From Pseudomonadota bacterium (GTDB lineage Bacteria > Pseudomonadota > Alphaproteobacteria > Rhodospirillales > 2-02-FULL-58-16), in contig JACZWD010000020.1 in NCBI GenBank assembly GCA_022572335.1, forward strand, positions 1 to 18,853: DNA of 18,853 bases, written 5' to 3'. Below, one piece after another: positions 7,829-14,517 of the stretch (position 1 is the first letter of the stretch; the number at the start of each line of letters is the position of its first letter). The translations under genes were made by a program, and so were the position numbers. Below the pieces are notes generated by a model. It was given only the letters and a program-made list of their open reading frames with translations. It had not been told where the DNA came from and searched no databases.

Positions 7829-7856
7829 TTGACGGTCAATAACCTATTAATATAAA
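7829..7856 (+). promoter_or_regulatory. Sigma-70-type promoter with no obvious gene
   Basis: TTGACG at 7829-7834 and TATAAA at 7851-7856 are separated by 16 bases, a near-consensus pair in unusually AT-rich DNA. Transcription would start near 7863 and run into a structured stretch that has no convincing protein gene. Confidence 0.5.
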
Positions 7857-8300
7857 AGAATTATTTATGCTGTATGCGTGATTTAACTTTATTTCAGTTA
7901 TTATTTAATATCCGCGCCTACCCAGGTGGAATCACCTTCCCCAATGTTGATAAACCATATTTCAGTTTATTGTTTGGCCGGGTGCAAGCGCGAGCGAGCG
8001 TGCCCGCGCCCGCCCTTCCCCCGGCCGCCGCCGGCCGCGGAAAGAAGGTCCGCAGCGCCGCCCGTGCACGGGCTTGCGACAGTCGGCGGGAGTGCCGGCA
8101 CCCCCCGCGGTGCCGATGAGCGGGGCACGCCCCCCGGGAGCGGCGATCCGTCGCCGGGACGACCGAGCGGTGCCGGCCACATGGAAAAAACATGCGGTAA
8201 AACAATATATGACAAAGGAATTTTACTAAATATTTACGTATTGTTAATAAGTTGTTAATTAATATAAAGAATCCAATAATATAGACAACAACTCCCTATT
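7857..8300 (+). other. Gene-less stretch with AT-rich flanks and a GC-rich hairpin cluster
   Basis: Between the S24-like gene and the secreted-protein gene, the DNA changes from AT-rich (about 7840-7970) to very GC-rich (about 7975-8180) and back to AT-rich (about 8180-8310). The GC-rich part holds perfect hairpins: GCCCGTGCACGGGC (8060-8073), CGGCACC/GGTGCCG with a 6-base loop (8096-8115), and CGGCGA-TCCG-TCGCCG (8141-8156). A short open frame from 7874 turns into low-complexity Ala/Arg and has no ribosome-binding site, so I do not call it. The stretch could be a structured non-coding RNA driven by the promoter at 7829, or old foreign DNA. The part from 7540 to 7828 is GC-rich and shows nothing recognisable. 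Confidence 0.35.
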
Positions 8301-8306
8301 TTTTAT

Positions 8307-8335
8307 TTGACGGGTGTGATTTGGCTGTCTACAGT
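8307..8335 (+). promoter_or_regulatory. Sigma-70-type promoter of the secreted-protein gene
   Basis: TTGACG (8307-8312), 17 bases, then TACAGT (8330-8335). An AT-rich run lies immediately upstream, as in an UP element. The start would be near 8342, giving a leader of about 100 bases with a 6-bp hairpin CGGATG-TTTCA-CATCCG (8389-8405) and GGAAGGAG just before the ATG at 8444. Confidence 0.6.
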
Positions 8336-8443
8336 ACTATGGTCCTAGAAGTAGGCTGGTGGCTTTGAGGGCGCTTAGCAACTTTTTACGGATGTTTCAC
8401 ATCCGAATTCCGGGGGGGCTAGTTGACGTGGAAGGAGCGTATT

Positions 8444-8749
8444 ATGGTTCGATACCTGACCGCCATAGTCGGCGCTCTGCTCATCGGTTGGGGCGCATTT
8501 TCATCGTCGGCGCAGGCCCAAACCATCTGCGGCGAACACAGTACAGTTGTGGCGAGCCTGGAAAAAACGTACTCCGAGACACCCGTCTCCATGGGTCTGG
8601 CGAGCAACGGGGCCGTGATCGAGATTCTGGCCTCGCCGTCGGGCAGCTTCACCATCATCCTGACGCGGCCGAATGGTCTCAGTTGCGTGATGGCGGCGGG
8701 CGAGAGCTGGGAAGATCTGCCGAAGCGGCTGGCCGGCGCCAAGATCTGA
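8444..8749 (+). CDS. Small secreted/periplasmic protein, two-cysteine family, copy 1
   Basis: A 101-residue protein. Residues 1-25 are a clear signal peptide (MVRYLTAIVGALLIGW core, then SSAQA) with predicted cleavage after AQA. The mature part starts QTICGEHSTVV, contains SMGLASNGAVIEILASPSG (49-67) and ends LSCVMAAGESWEDLPKRLAG. Its only two cysteines, C29 and C81, could form one disulfide in the periplasm. I recognise the pattern C-G...SMGL..NGAVIE.L.SPSGS.TI...PNG.SCV.AAGE as a common alphaproteobacterial family of unknown function; no reaction can be claimed. GGAAGGAG lies 6-7 bases before the ATG and a strong promoter is at 8307-8335. A near-identical but frameshifted copy follows at 9006. 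Confidence 0.85.
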   Translation: MVRYLTAIVGALLIGWGAFSSSAQAQTICGEHSTVVASLEKTYSETPVSMGLASNGAVIEILASPSGSFTIILTRPNGLSCVMAAGESWEDLPKRLAGAKI

Positions 8750-8785
8750 CCGCCCTCCCGGAGTCGATCCGACCTCCCGTCTGAC

Positions 8786-8805
8786 GCAAGCCCTTTCGGG
8801 CTTGC
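8786..8805 (+). terminator. Hairpin after secreted-protein copy 1
   Basis: GCAAGCCC-TTTC-GGGCTTGC is a perfect 8-base stem with a 4-base loop, 36 bases after the stop codon. There is no T-run, so termination is likely but not certain. From here to 9005 (about 200 bases) I see nothing recognisable. Confidence 0.55.
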
Positions 8806-9005
8806 CCACCGGACCCTTGCGCCCCGCCGGAGCGGTATTTCCCATGGGGCCGTGATGCGGACCGTCCCGCCGGAAATCCTCCGGTGTCCGCGAGCCATGC
8901 TTTTGCATAATTTCCCGATGCTTTTGAAGACTCGGGCTATACGCCTGGGCCGTGGTGCGGGTGCGGCCGTCGTGGCACCATCGCCGGTCTTTTCGGCCAG
9001 ACGTG

Positions 9006-9393
9006 ATGAGTGGGGTCCTGGTGCGATACGTGATTGCGGTTTCTGGCGCTCTGCTCATCGGCTGGAGCGCTTTTCCACCGCCGGCGCAGGGCGCAGGCCA
9101 TGTGTGGCGAACGCCGCGCCGTCGTCGCCAACCTGGAACAGACCTACTCCGCGGCGCCCGTCTCCATGGGCCTGGCGAGCAACGGGGCCGTGATCGAGGT
9201 CCTGGCCTCGCCGTCGGGCAGCTTCACCATCATCCTGACCCAGCCCAACGGCCTCAGCTGCGTGATGGCGGCGGGCGAGAACTGGGAAAACCTGCCGAAG
9301 CGGCTGGCCGGCGCCCATATCCGACCGTCGCAAAACCGTTCGGCGGTGGACGGGCCACATCGCACCTTCGCGGAAACCGGCGATATCCGCTGA
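9006..9393 (+). pseudogene. Frameshifted second copy of the small secreted protein
   Basis: The signal peptide (VRYVIAVSGALLIGWSAF then PPPAQ) is in one frame, starting from ATG 9006 or GTG 9021. The mature domain (AQAMCGERRAVVANLEQTYS and onward) is in the next frame. Removing one G from the GGG at 9089-9091 joins them exactly at the signal-peptide cleavage region. The mature domain is nearly identical to copy 1, with identical DNA runs of 30 bases or more around SMGLASNG and SPSGSFTIIL, so the duplication is recent or has been homogenised. Copy 1's stop is missing; the frame runs on for 23 codons into a relic of repeat family B and ends at 9393. No ribosome-binding site or promoter like copy 1's was seen. 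A sequencing error could also explain the frameshift. Confidence 0.7.
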
Positions 9394-9437
9394 ATGGCAC
9401 CCGCCCGCGTTCCGTGCGCCAGCGCCGTCAAGAAATA
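9330..9437 (+). repeat. Partial, decayed copy of element family B
   Basis: These 108 bases align without gaps to 13889-13996, the right part of the complete element B, with roughly four in five bases the same by eye. Long shared runs include GCAAAACCGTTC, GGAAACCGGCG and TGCGCCAGCGCC. The left part of the element is not present and the right terminal repeat is eroded (GTCAAGAAATAACC instead of TTCATGAAATATCC). It supplies the C-terminal tail of the broken secreted-protein copy. Confidence 0.75.
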
Positions 9438-9482
9438 ACCCTCCCTGTCGGATGCACGCCCTTGCCGGCTTGACGTAGCGAT

Positions 9483-9512
9483 GGCCGCGCTCCGGGCAAC
9501 GCCCGGGCGGCC
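9483..9512 (-). terminator. Hairpin downstream of methylmalonyl-CoA mutase
   Basis: The inner stem CCGGGC-AAC-GCCCGG (9492-9506) is perfect and is extended by GGCCGC/GCGGCC-like arms with a bulge. It lies about 25 bases beyond the mutase stop codon. No T-run is visible. Confidence 0.5.
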
Positions 9513-9536
9513 ACCGGCGCCTCCGTTGGGGAAGCC

Positions 9537-11687
9537 TCAGGCGGCCTTTCGACGTTTGCGGATGATGTCCATCACCTCGGCGGCCGCCGTCGGGATGTGG
9601 GTGCCGGGCCCGTAGATGGCGGATACCCCTGTCTCGAACAGGAAATCGTAATCCCTGGCCGGAATGGCGCCGCCGCAGATCACGGCGATATCGCCGGCGC
9701 CGGCGGTCGCCAGTTCCCGGATCAACGCCGGCACCAGGGTCTTGTGGGCCCCGGCCTGGGTCGATACGCCGATGACATGGACATCGTTCTCGACGGCCTC
9801 CTGGGCGGCTTCTTCGGGGGTCTGGAACAGCGGCCCCAGGTCGACGTCGAAGCCGATATCGGCAAACGCCGTGGCGATGACCTTGGCGCCGCGGTCGTGA
9901 CCGTCCTGGCCGACCTTGACCACCATGATGCGCGGCCGCCGCCCTTCCTCGCGGACAAAGGCGTCCAACCGCCGGCGGACCGCCTCGAAGGTCTCGTCGC
10001 CGGCGCAGGCGGCGCCGTAGACGCCGGCGATGGAACGGATCTGGGCGCGGTGGCGCGAGAAGACCTTGGCCAGGGCGTCCGAGACCTCGCCGACCGTGGC
10101 CCGCGCCCGCACCGCGGCAATGGACAACTCCAGCAAATTGCCCGCGCCCGAGGCGGCGGCCTCGCTCAACGCGTCCAGCGTCCGGTCGCACGCGGTCCCG
10201 TCGCGCATCTCGCGGACCCTCTTCAGGCGCGCCACCTGGGTCCCGCGGACGGAGGCGTTGTCCACTTCCAGGATATCGACCTCGTCCTCCTTTTCCAGCC
10301 GGTAGCGGTTGACGCCGACCACCACTTCCTCGCCGCGGTCGATGCGCGCCTGCTGGCGCGCCGCCGCCGCCTCGATGCGCTGCTTGGGCATGCCGGCCTC
10401 CACCGCTTTCGTCATGCCGCCCAGGTCCTCCACCTCGGCGATCAGCTCGCGCGCCTTGACGGCAAGGGCGTCGGTCAGGCTTTCCACGTAGTAACTGCCG
10501 CCTAAGGGGTCGACGACGTTGGTGATCCCCGTCTCCTCGGCGAGGATAAGCTGGGTGTTGCGCGCGATGCGCGCCGAAACCGGGGTCGGCAGGGCGATGG
10601 CCTCGTCGAAGGCGTTGGTATGCAGGCTCTGGGTGCCGCCGAGGACCGCGGCCAGGGCCTCGACGGTGGTGCGAACGATGTTGTTATAGGGGTCCTTCTC
10701 GGTCAGCGACACGCCCGAGGTCTGGCAGTGGGTGCGCAGCATCAACGAACGCGGGTCTTCGGGCTCGAAGCGCTGCATGAGCTCCGCCCACAACAGCCGC
10801 GCCGCGCGCAGCTTCGCCACCTCCATGAAGAAGTTCATGCCGATGGCGAAGAAGAAGCTCAGGCGCGGCGCGAACCGGTCGACGGCCAGTCCCTTGCCCA
10901 GCGCGGCGCGCACGTACTCCAGCCCGTCGGCAAGGGTGAAGGCCAGTTCCTGCACGGCGGTGGCGCCGGCCTCGTGCATGTGGTAGCCGGAAATGGAGAC
11001 CGAGTTGAAGCGGGGCATGTGCCTGGCCGTGTGCTCGATGATGTCGGCGACGATGCGCATGCTGGGTTCGGGCGGGTAGATGTAGGTGTTGCGGACCATG
11101 AACTCCTTGAGGATGTCGTTCTGGATGGTCCCCGACAGCTTTTCCTGGCCCACCCCCTGTTCCTCGGCGGCGACGATGTAGCCGGCCATCACCGGCAGGA
11201 CGGCGCCGCTCATGGTCATGGAAACGCTCATCCGATCCAGCGGGATGCCGTCGAAGAGGATTTTCATGTCCTCGACGGAATCGATGGCGACACCCGCCTT
11301 GCCGACGTCGCCGACGACGCGCGGGTGATCGGAATCGAATCCCCGATGGGTGGCCAGGTCGAAGGCCACGGACAGGCCTTTCTGTCCGGCCGCCAGGTTC
11401 GCCCGGTAAAACGCGTTCGAGTCCTCGGCCGTGGAAAAGCCGGCGTACTGGCGGATGGTCCACGGACGGTTGGCGTACATGGTCGCCCGCGGCCCGCGCA
11501 GAAACGGCGCGAACCCGGGCAGGGTGTTGACGTGCTCCAGTTTCTCCAGATCCTCGGCCGTATAGAGCGCCTTGACCGGGATGCCCTCGGGACTCACCCA
11601 TACCCGCTCGTCCGCGGAGTCCCCCTTCATCTCCGCCCGCGCCGCTTGCCTCCAGTCGGCCAAGGTCCGCTTGCGCGATTTCGCCAT
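9537..11687 (-). CDS. scpA: Methylmalonyl-CoA mutase, large/single subunit
   Basis: A 716-residue adenosylcobalamin enzyme that interconverts (R)-methylmalonyl-CoA and succinyl-CoA in the propionate and ethylmalonyl-CoA pathways. The N-terminal TIM barrel carries NRPWTIRQYAGFSTAEDSN and GLSVAFDLATHRGFDSDHP, both typical of the catalytic subunit. The C-terminal cobalamin domain carries VKVGQDGHDRGAK, with the base-on B12 ligand H597 in the DxHxxG motif (D595-G600), and ends with the VISGGAIP-like stretch AVICGGAIPARDYDFL. Length and domains are complete, so it should be active alone or with a small subunit; no small-subunit, epimerase or MeaB gene is in the window. GAAGGA sits about 8 bases before the ATG. 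Element A is inserted only 24 bases upstream of the start, separating gene and ribosome-binding site from any older promoter. Confidence 0.95.
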   Translation of the reverse strand: MAKSRKRTLADWRQAARAEMKGDSADERVWVSPEGIPVKALYTAEDLEKLEHVNTLPGFAPFLRGPRATMYANRPWTIRQYAGFSTAEDSNAFYRANLAAGQKGLSVAFDLATHRGFDSDHPRVVGDVGKAGVAIDSVEDMKILFDGIPLDRMSVSMTMSGAVLPVMAGYIVAAEEQGVGQEKLSGTIQNDILKEFMVRNTYIYPPEPSMRIVADIIEHTARHMPRFNSVSISGYHMHEAGATAVQELAFTLADGLEYVRAALGKGLAVDRFAPRLSFFFAIGMNFFMEVAKLRAARLLWAELMQRFEPEDPRSLMLRTHCQTSGVSLTEKDPYNNIVRTTVEALAAVLGGTQSLHTNAFDEAIALPTPVSARIARNTQLILAEETGITNVVDPLGGSYYVESLTDALAVKARELIAEVEDLGGMTKAVEAGMPKQRIEAAAARQQARIDRGEEVVVGVNRYRLEKEDEVDILEVDNASVRGTQVARLKRVREMRDGTACDRTLDALSEAAASGAGNLLELSIAAVRARATVGEVSDALAKVFSRHRAQIRSIAGVYGAACAGDETFEAVRRRLDAFVREEGRRPRIMVVKVGQDGHDRGAKVIATAFADIGFDVDLGPLFQTPEEAAQEAVENDVHVIGVSTQAGAHKTLVPALIRELATAGAGDIAVICGGAIPARDYDFLFETGVSAIYGPGTHIPTAAAEVMDIIRKRRKAA

Positions 11688-11710
11688 CGTCCGTCCTTCG
11701 CTGCCTGGCC

Positions 11711-12096
11711 TAGTGGCCTGTATCAGCTAAATTGTACCCATACGACGCCGTTGCGAGGTTTCCGGCTAGGAGCGCGTCGCGCCGTGGTGTCATACACCAC
11801 AAGCGGCGCGCGACGACGCCGGGGGCCGCGGGGGCGTCCCCCGCATTCCGTAACCGGGGGGACACCCCCCTTGTTCCCCCGGAAGCCTCGCAACGCCGCC
11901 CTTCGGGTCGCTTTTCCCGTCCCCTCGGGGATCGCGGGGGCGCCCCCCGCATACATTGTCGGGGACACCCCCCCCGGTGGCCCCCCGGGGCGTCGGGAAG
12001 GCTTGCCGATGGCCCCGCATCGCCTGCGCCTCCCCTCCTGCCGAGGAAACGGGAAAAGCGATCGTATGGGTGCACTTTAGCTGATGCAGGCCACTA
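11711..12096 (+). mobile_element. MITE-like element A, full copy (IS630/mariner-style target)
   Basis: A 386-bp non-coding element bounded by inverted repeats that begin GTGGCCTG and match at 30 of 33 positions (left from 11713; right ending 12094). Both ends lie in CTAG, giving a TA duplication (11711-11712 and 12095-12096) as for IS630/Tc1-mariner elements. The interior is full of perfect hairpins: a long one around 11774-11818, and a duplicated module starting GCGGGGGCG..CCCCCGC at 11828 and again at 11934. No transposase-like protein is encoded. A second copy in the same orientation begins at 18731. The family link to IS630 is inferred from the target site only. Confidence 0.8.
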
Positions 12097-12349
12097 GGCA
12101 AGTATAGCCAAGTGTTTCCGGAGGCGGGAGAGAAATTCCGCGGGTGCGAAATGCCCCCCGTCCCGGACCCGCCGTCGCCGATTTACCCACAAGATATTGG
12201 GTAGGGCTTGCTCATATTCAGCAAATATAGTAAACCTCCCGTCACAGGGGGAATTCGGTCCCCCGTATGCGAGTCGCCTGAGGAATAGCCCGCGCGGGAA
12301 CGTGGAAGCCGGGCGTTGCCGCGCGTTCGCGGGTCGGGAAAGAGAGAAC

Positions 12350-12712
12350 ATGGAAAACGAGTGGACACCCATGCGCATCGCCGTGCTCATCGCCTTGTGG
12401 AAAGAAGGCCTGCCGGCCAGCGAAATCGGGCGCCGGCTGCGGGTGACGAAAAACGCGGTTGTCGGCAAGGTGCATCGTTTGGGGCTGGCGAAACGCCACC
12501 CGCCCGTCCACGGAAAACCCAAGGAGGCCGAGATCATCAGACTGGACACGCTCGGCGCCGGCATGTGCAGTTGGCCCGAAGGCGAGCCGGGAACCGACGC
12601 GTTCCGCTTCTGCGGCCGGCCGGCGGTCGACGGCAAGCCCTACTGCGGCGACCACTGCACACGGGCCTACGTCAAAAGCACCCGGGACCGCAAGGTCACC
12701 CGGGCGGCGTAG
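12350..12712 (+). CDS. GcrA-like cell-cycle/transcription regulator (short form)
   Basis: A 120-residue GcrA-family protein. The N-terminal helix-turn-helix reads LWKEGLPASEIGRRL then VTKNAVVGKVHRLGL (16-46), the hallmark of the family. The C-terminal region has MCSWPEGEPGTDAFRFCGR and GKPYCGDHCTRAY, with C73, C88, C99 and H102 in the usual places. GcrA binds sigma-70 RNA polymerase and activates promoters carrying methylated GANTC. Canonical Caulobacter GcrA is about 170 residues; here the linker between the domains is only about 25 residues, so this may be a short paralogue rather than the main GcrA. ATG 12350 is chosen because the HTH begins there; a purine run (GGGAAAGAGAG) precedes it. 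One GANTC site (GAGTC, 12271) lies in its leader region. Confidence 0.88.
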   Translation: MENEWTPMRIAVLIALWKEGLPASEIGRRLRVTKNAVVGKVHRLGLAKRHPPVHGKPKEAEIIRLDTLGAGMCSWPEGEPGTDAFRFCGRPAVDGKPYCGDHCTRAYVKSTRDRKVTRAA

Positions 12713-12769
12713 CGGGCTGTCTGGACCGCGGCCCACGGTTTTCGCAAGGTAAAGTAAACCCATGAGGTC

Positions 12770-12884
12770 AAAGGGGCGTCGCCCCTTTTGATCCCCACCA
12801 AGGGCCAAGGCCCTTGGAACCCAAATAATGGGGTCCAGGGGTTAACCCCTGGCGGGGGCGTGGGGGGCGGAGCCCACCACCACC
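12770..12884 (+). repeat. Multi-palindrome intergenic repeat, copy 2
   Basis: In order: AAGGGGC-GTC-GCCCCTT (12771-12787), a spacer ending ATCCCCA, CCAAGGGCC-AA-GGCCCTTGG (12798-12817), a spacer, the perfect 18-base palindrome CCAGGGGTTAACCCCTGG (12835-12852), then a weaker GTGGG/CCCAC hairpin. The first two hairpins and spacers match the repeat at 5804-5880 in reverse complement. Relative to its upstream gene (gcrA-like, 58 bases away) it has the same orientation as copy 1 has to the aminotransferase. Confidence 0.75.
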
Positions 12885-12911
12885 CGTTCGGGGTGGGTAC
12901 GGAGGAAGCGG

Positions 12912-13757
12912 GTGAGTTTTCTCGACCGCGTCGCGGAGTGCCGCGTCTTCGATCCGTCCCGCTACCGGCCGTTCCGGGTGGACGGGGCCGGGGTCGGCCT
13001 GGTGGCCGCCGGTTTCGCCGAAACCCTGCGCGAATTCTCCGATGTCTTCCGGGTGTCGGACGAGGCCGTCGACCTGGCCGACGGGCTGCGCGGGTTCGAC
13101 CGCAGGACCGAGGCCGTGGACGGGGTCGTGCGGCGGCTGGCCGGGCTGGGCGCGATCACCGGCTGGCGCGACGAGCCCTATCCCGTGGCGCGGTCCTATG
13201 CGCATCCGCCCCTGTTCACCATGGAGCGCGCCGCCGTGCCGCTGTTCGGGGTGCGCGCCTGCGGCGTCCACATGAACGGCTTCGTGCGCGACGCCGGGGG
13301 CACGAAGATGTGGATCGGCCGGCGCAGCCTGGAGAAGCCGACGGGGCCGGGGAAGCTCGACCAACTGGTCGCCGGCGGCCAGCCGGCGGGCATTTCGGTG
13401 CGCGACACCCTGATCAAGGAATGCGCGGAAGAGGCCGCCATCCCGGTCGAACTGGCGGCGCGCGCGGTGCCGGTGGGCGGCGTCTCCTATTGCACGGAGC
13501 GGCCCGAGGGCCTGCGCCGCGACGTGCTGTTCGACTTCGACCTCGAGCTGCCGGCGGATTTCCGCCCGGCCAACGCCGACGGCGAGATCTCGGAATTCTA
13601 CCTGTGGCCCATGGAACGGGTGATCGAAACCGTGCGCGACACCGACGACTTCAAGTTCAACTGCGCCCTGGTGGTCATCGATTTCCTCATCCGCCACGGC
13701 TTGATCGGGCCCGGCGATCCTGAATACGTGGACCTGCTCGGCGGGTTGCACGGCTAG
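12912..13757 (+). CDS. NUDIX hydrolase of the DUF4743/thiamine-pyrophosphokinase-associated type
   Basis: A 281-residue protein with an N-terminal DUF4743-like region (about 5-120) and a NUDIX domain (about 115-265). The NUDIX box reads GGQPAGISVRDTLIKECAEE (155-174): the metal-binding KE..EE is kept, while the first Glu of the classical box is Ile161, a change I associate with this subfamily. Relatives hydrolyse damaged thiamine diphosphate or other nucleoside-diphosphate-linked compounds; the substrate is not shown by sequence. The start is GTG 12912, with GGAGGA 5 bases upstream. The stop TAG (13755-13757) is formed with the first base of inserted element B, whose target CTAG covers the stop codon, so the protein is probably unaltered by the insertion. 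Confidence 0.85.
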   Translation: MSFLDRVAECRVFDPSRYRPFRVDGAGVGLVAAGFAETLREFSDVFRVSDEAVDLADGLRGFDRRTEAVDGVVRRLAGLGAITGWRDEPYPVARSYAHPPLFTMERAAVPLFGVRACGVHMNGFVRDAGGTKMWIGRRSLEKPTGPGKLDQLVAGGQPAGISVRDTLIKECAEEAAIPVELAARAVPVGGVSYCTERPEGLRRDVLFDFDLELPADFRPANADGEISEFYLWPMERVIETVRDTDDFKFNCALVVIDFLIRHGLIGPGDPEYVDLLGGLHG

Positions 13758-14005
13758 CCCGGATATTTCATGAAGGGAACGGGAATTGCGGCGAGCAATG
13801 TTCGTCCAAGGTGGTGTGCGAAGCCGAAAGGCATAGCCGGGGCTATGGCTTTTGGCTGCGGGCGCCGATTTGGGCGGACAGGGCCGCCGCAAAACCGTTC
13901 AGCGGTGAACGGGACACGTTGGACCTTCGTGGAAACCGGCGCCATCCGTTGAAGGGCAACCAGCGGTGTTCCATGCGCCAGCGCCTTCATGAAATATCCG
14001 GGCTA
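13755..14005 (+). mobile_element. MITE-like element B, complete copy in CTAG
   Basis: A 247-bp element (13757-14003) flanked by TA on both sides within CTAG. Its terminal inverted repeats GCCCGGATATTTCATGAAGG and the reverse complement at 13984-14003 are perfect over 20 bases. Inside are a hairpin around CATAGCC-GG-GGCTATG (about 13822-13855) and CCGTTC-AGCGGT-GAACGG (about 13895-13912). No transposase is encoded. It sits exactly on the stop codon of the NUDIX gene. A partial relative lies at 9330-9437. Confidence 0.8.
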
Positions 14006-14006
14006 G

Positions 14007-14517
14007 GGCGTGGACTCATCACCTGGTGTCGCCAGTGGCGATGTCCGCTCACCGGTCCACACCGGTCAACCGTGACGAACCCGGCGATTGACCCGAAGCA
14101 GTCCTATTCGAGCGGCCCCGGAGCGAGATTCCGAGGCTGTTCTCGCCGGCCCCAATACTCGCGGCCGATAATGACCATCCCTCTATGCTGTGTTGGTCTG
14201 GGCCCATAGGCTGCCCCCGTTCCAATCTTGCCGCGCTGTTGATGAGAGGGCACGGGACTTGCCATGCCTGACCTGCTCCCCGTAAACCGGATCCGAATGC
14301 CTGGTTGGAGACTCTGGGCGTCCGGGTCCTTGGAAGAAGGGGGGCAGGCCAAGGCCACGGCCACGGTGGTTATGTCTGCTCGTGTCGGGGTGTAAGGTAA
14401 AACAGTGGTCGCTGTACTTTTATCGTTGCGGCGACAAGGGCCATGACCGGAAAGAGCAATGCGTAAACCGATGACAGGTTTCGAAACAACCACACAGATT
14501 GCTATGACAGGCGTGCC
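14007..14517. other. Gene-less stretch between element B and the DUF4126 gene
   Basis: About 510 bases of lower GC content than the housekeeping genes. Open frames on either strand give no recognisable motif and no ribosome-binding site. The TGACCTGCTCCCCG run at about 14268-14281 resembles ends of some IS3-family elements, but no matching second end was found. The promoter for the following gene should be here; none is convincing. Confidence 0.4.

Noticed and set aside
7874..8119. Short plus-strand frame starting MRDLTLFQLLFNIRAY
   Set aside because: The start looks plausible, but the rest is low-complexity Ala/Arg from hairpin DNA and there is no ribosome-binding site.
11688..11710. Adenosylcobalamin riboswitch upstream of the mutase
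   Set aside because: Only 23 bases lie between the start codon and element A, and no B12-box-like sequence is visible there or beyond the element.
10620..12080. A 486-codon plus-strand frame running from the mutase into element A
   Set aside because: Antisense to the mutase and continuing into a hairpin-rich mobile element; no protein-like features.
11711..12096. Repeated GC hairpins considered as a CRISPR array
   Set aside because: Only two unequal copies of a palindromic module, no regular spacer length, and clear terminal inverted repeats with TA flanks mark it as a mobile element.
14265..14400. Possible IS3-family end (TGACCTGCTCCCCG) and a 43-codon frame from 14265
   Set aside because: No matching inverted end, no transposase motif and no ribosome-binding site; too little to call.
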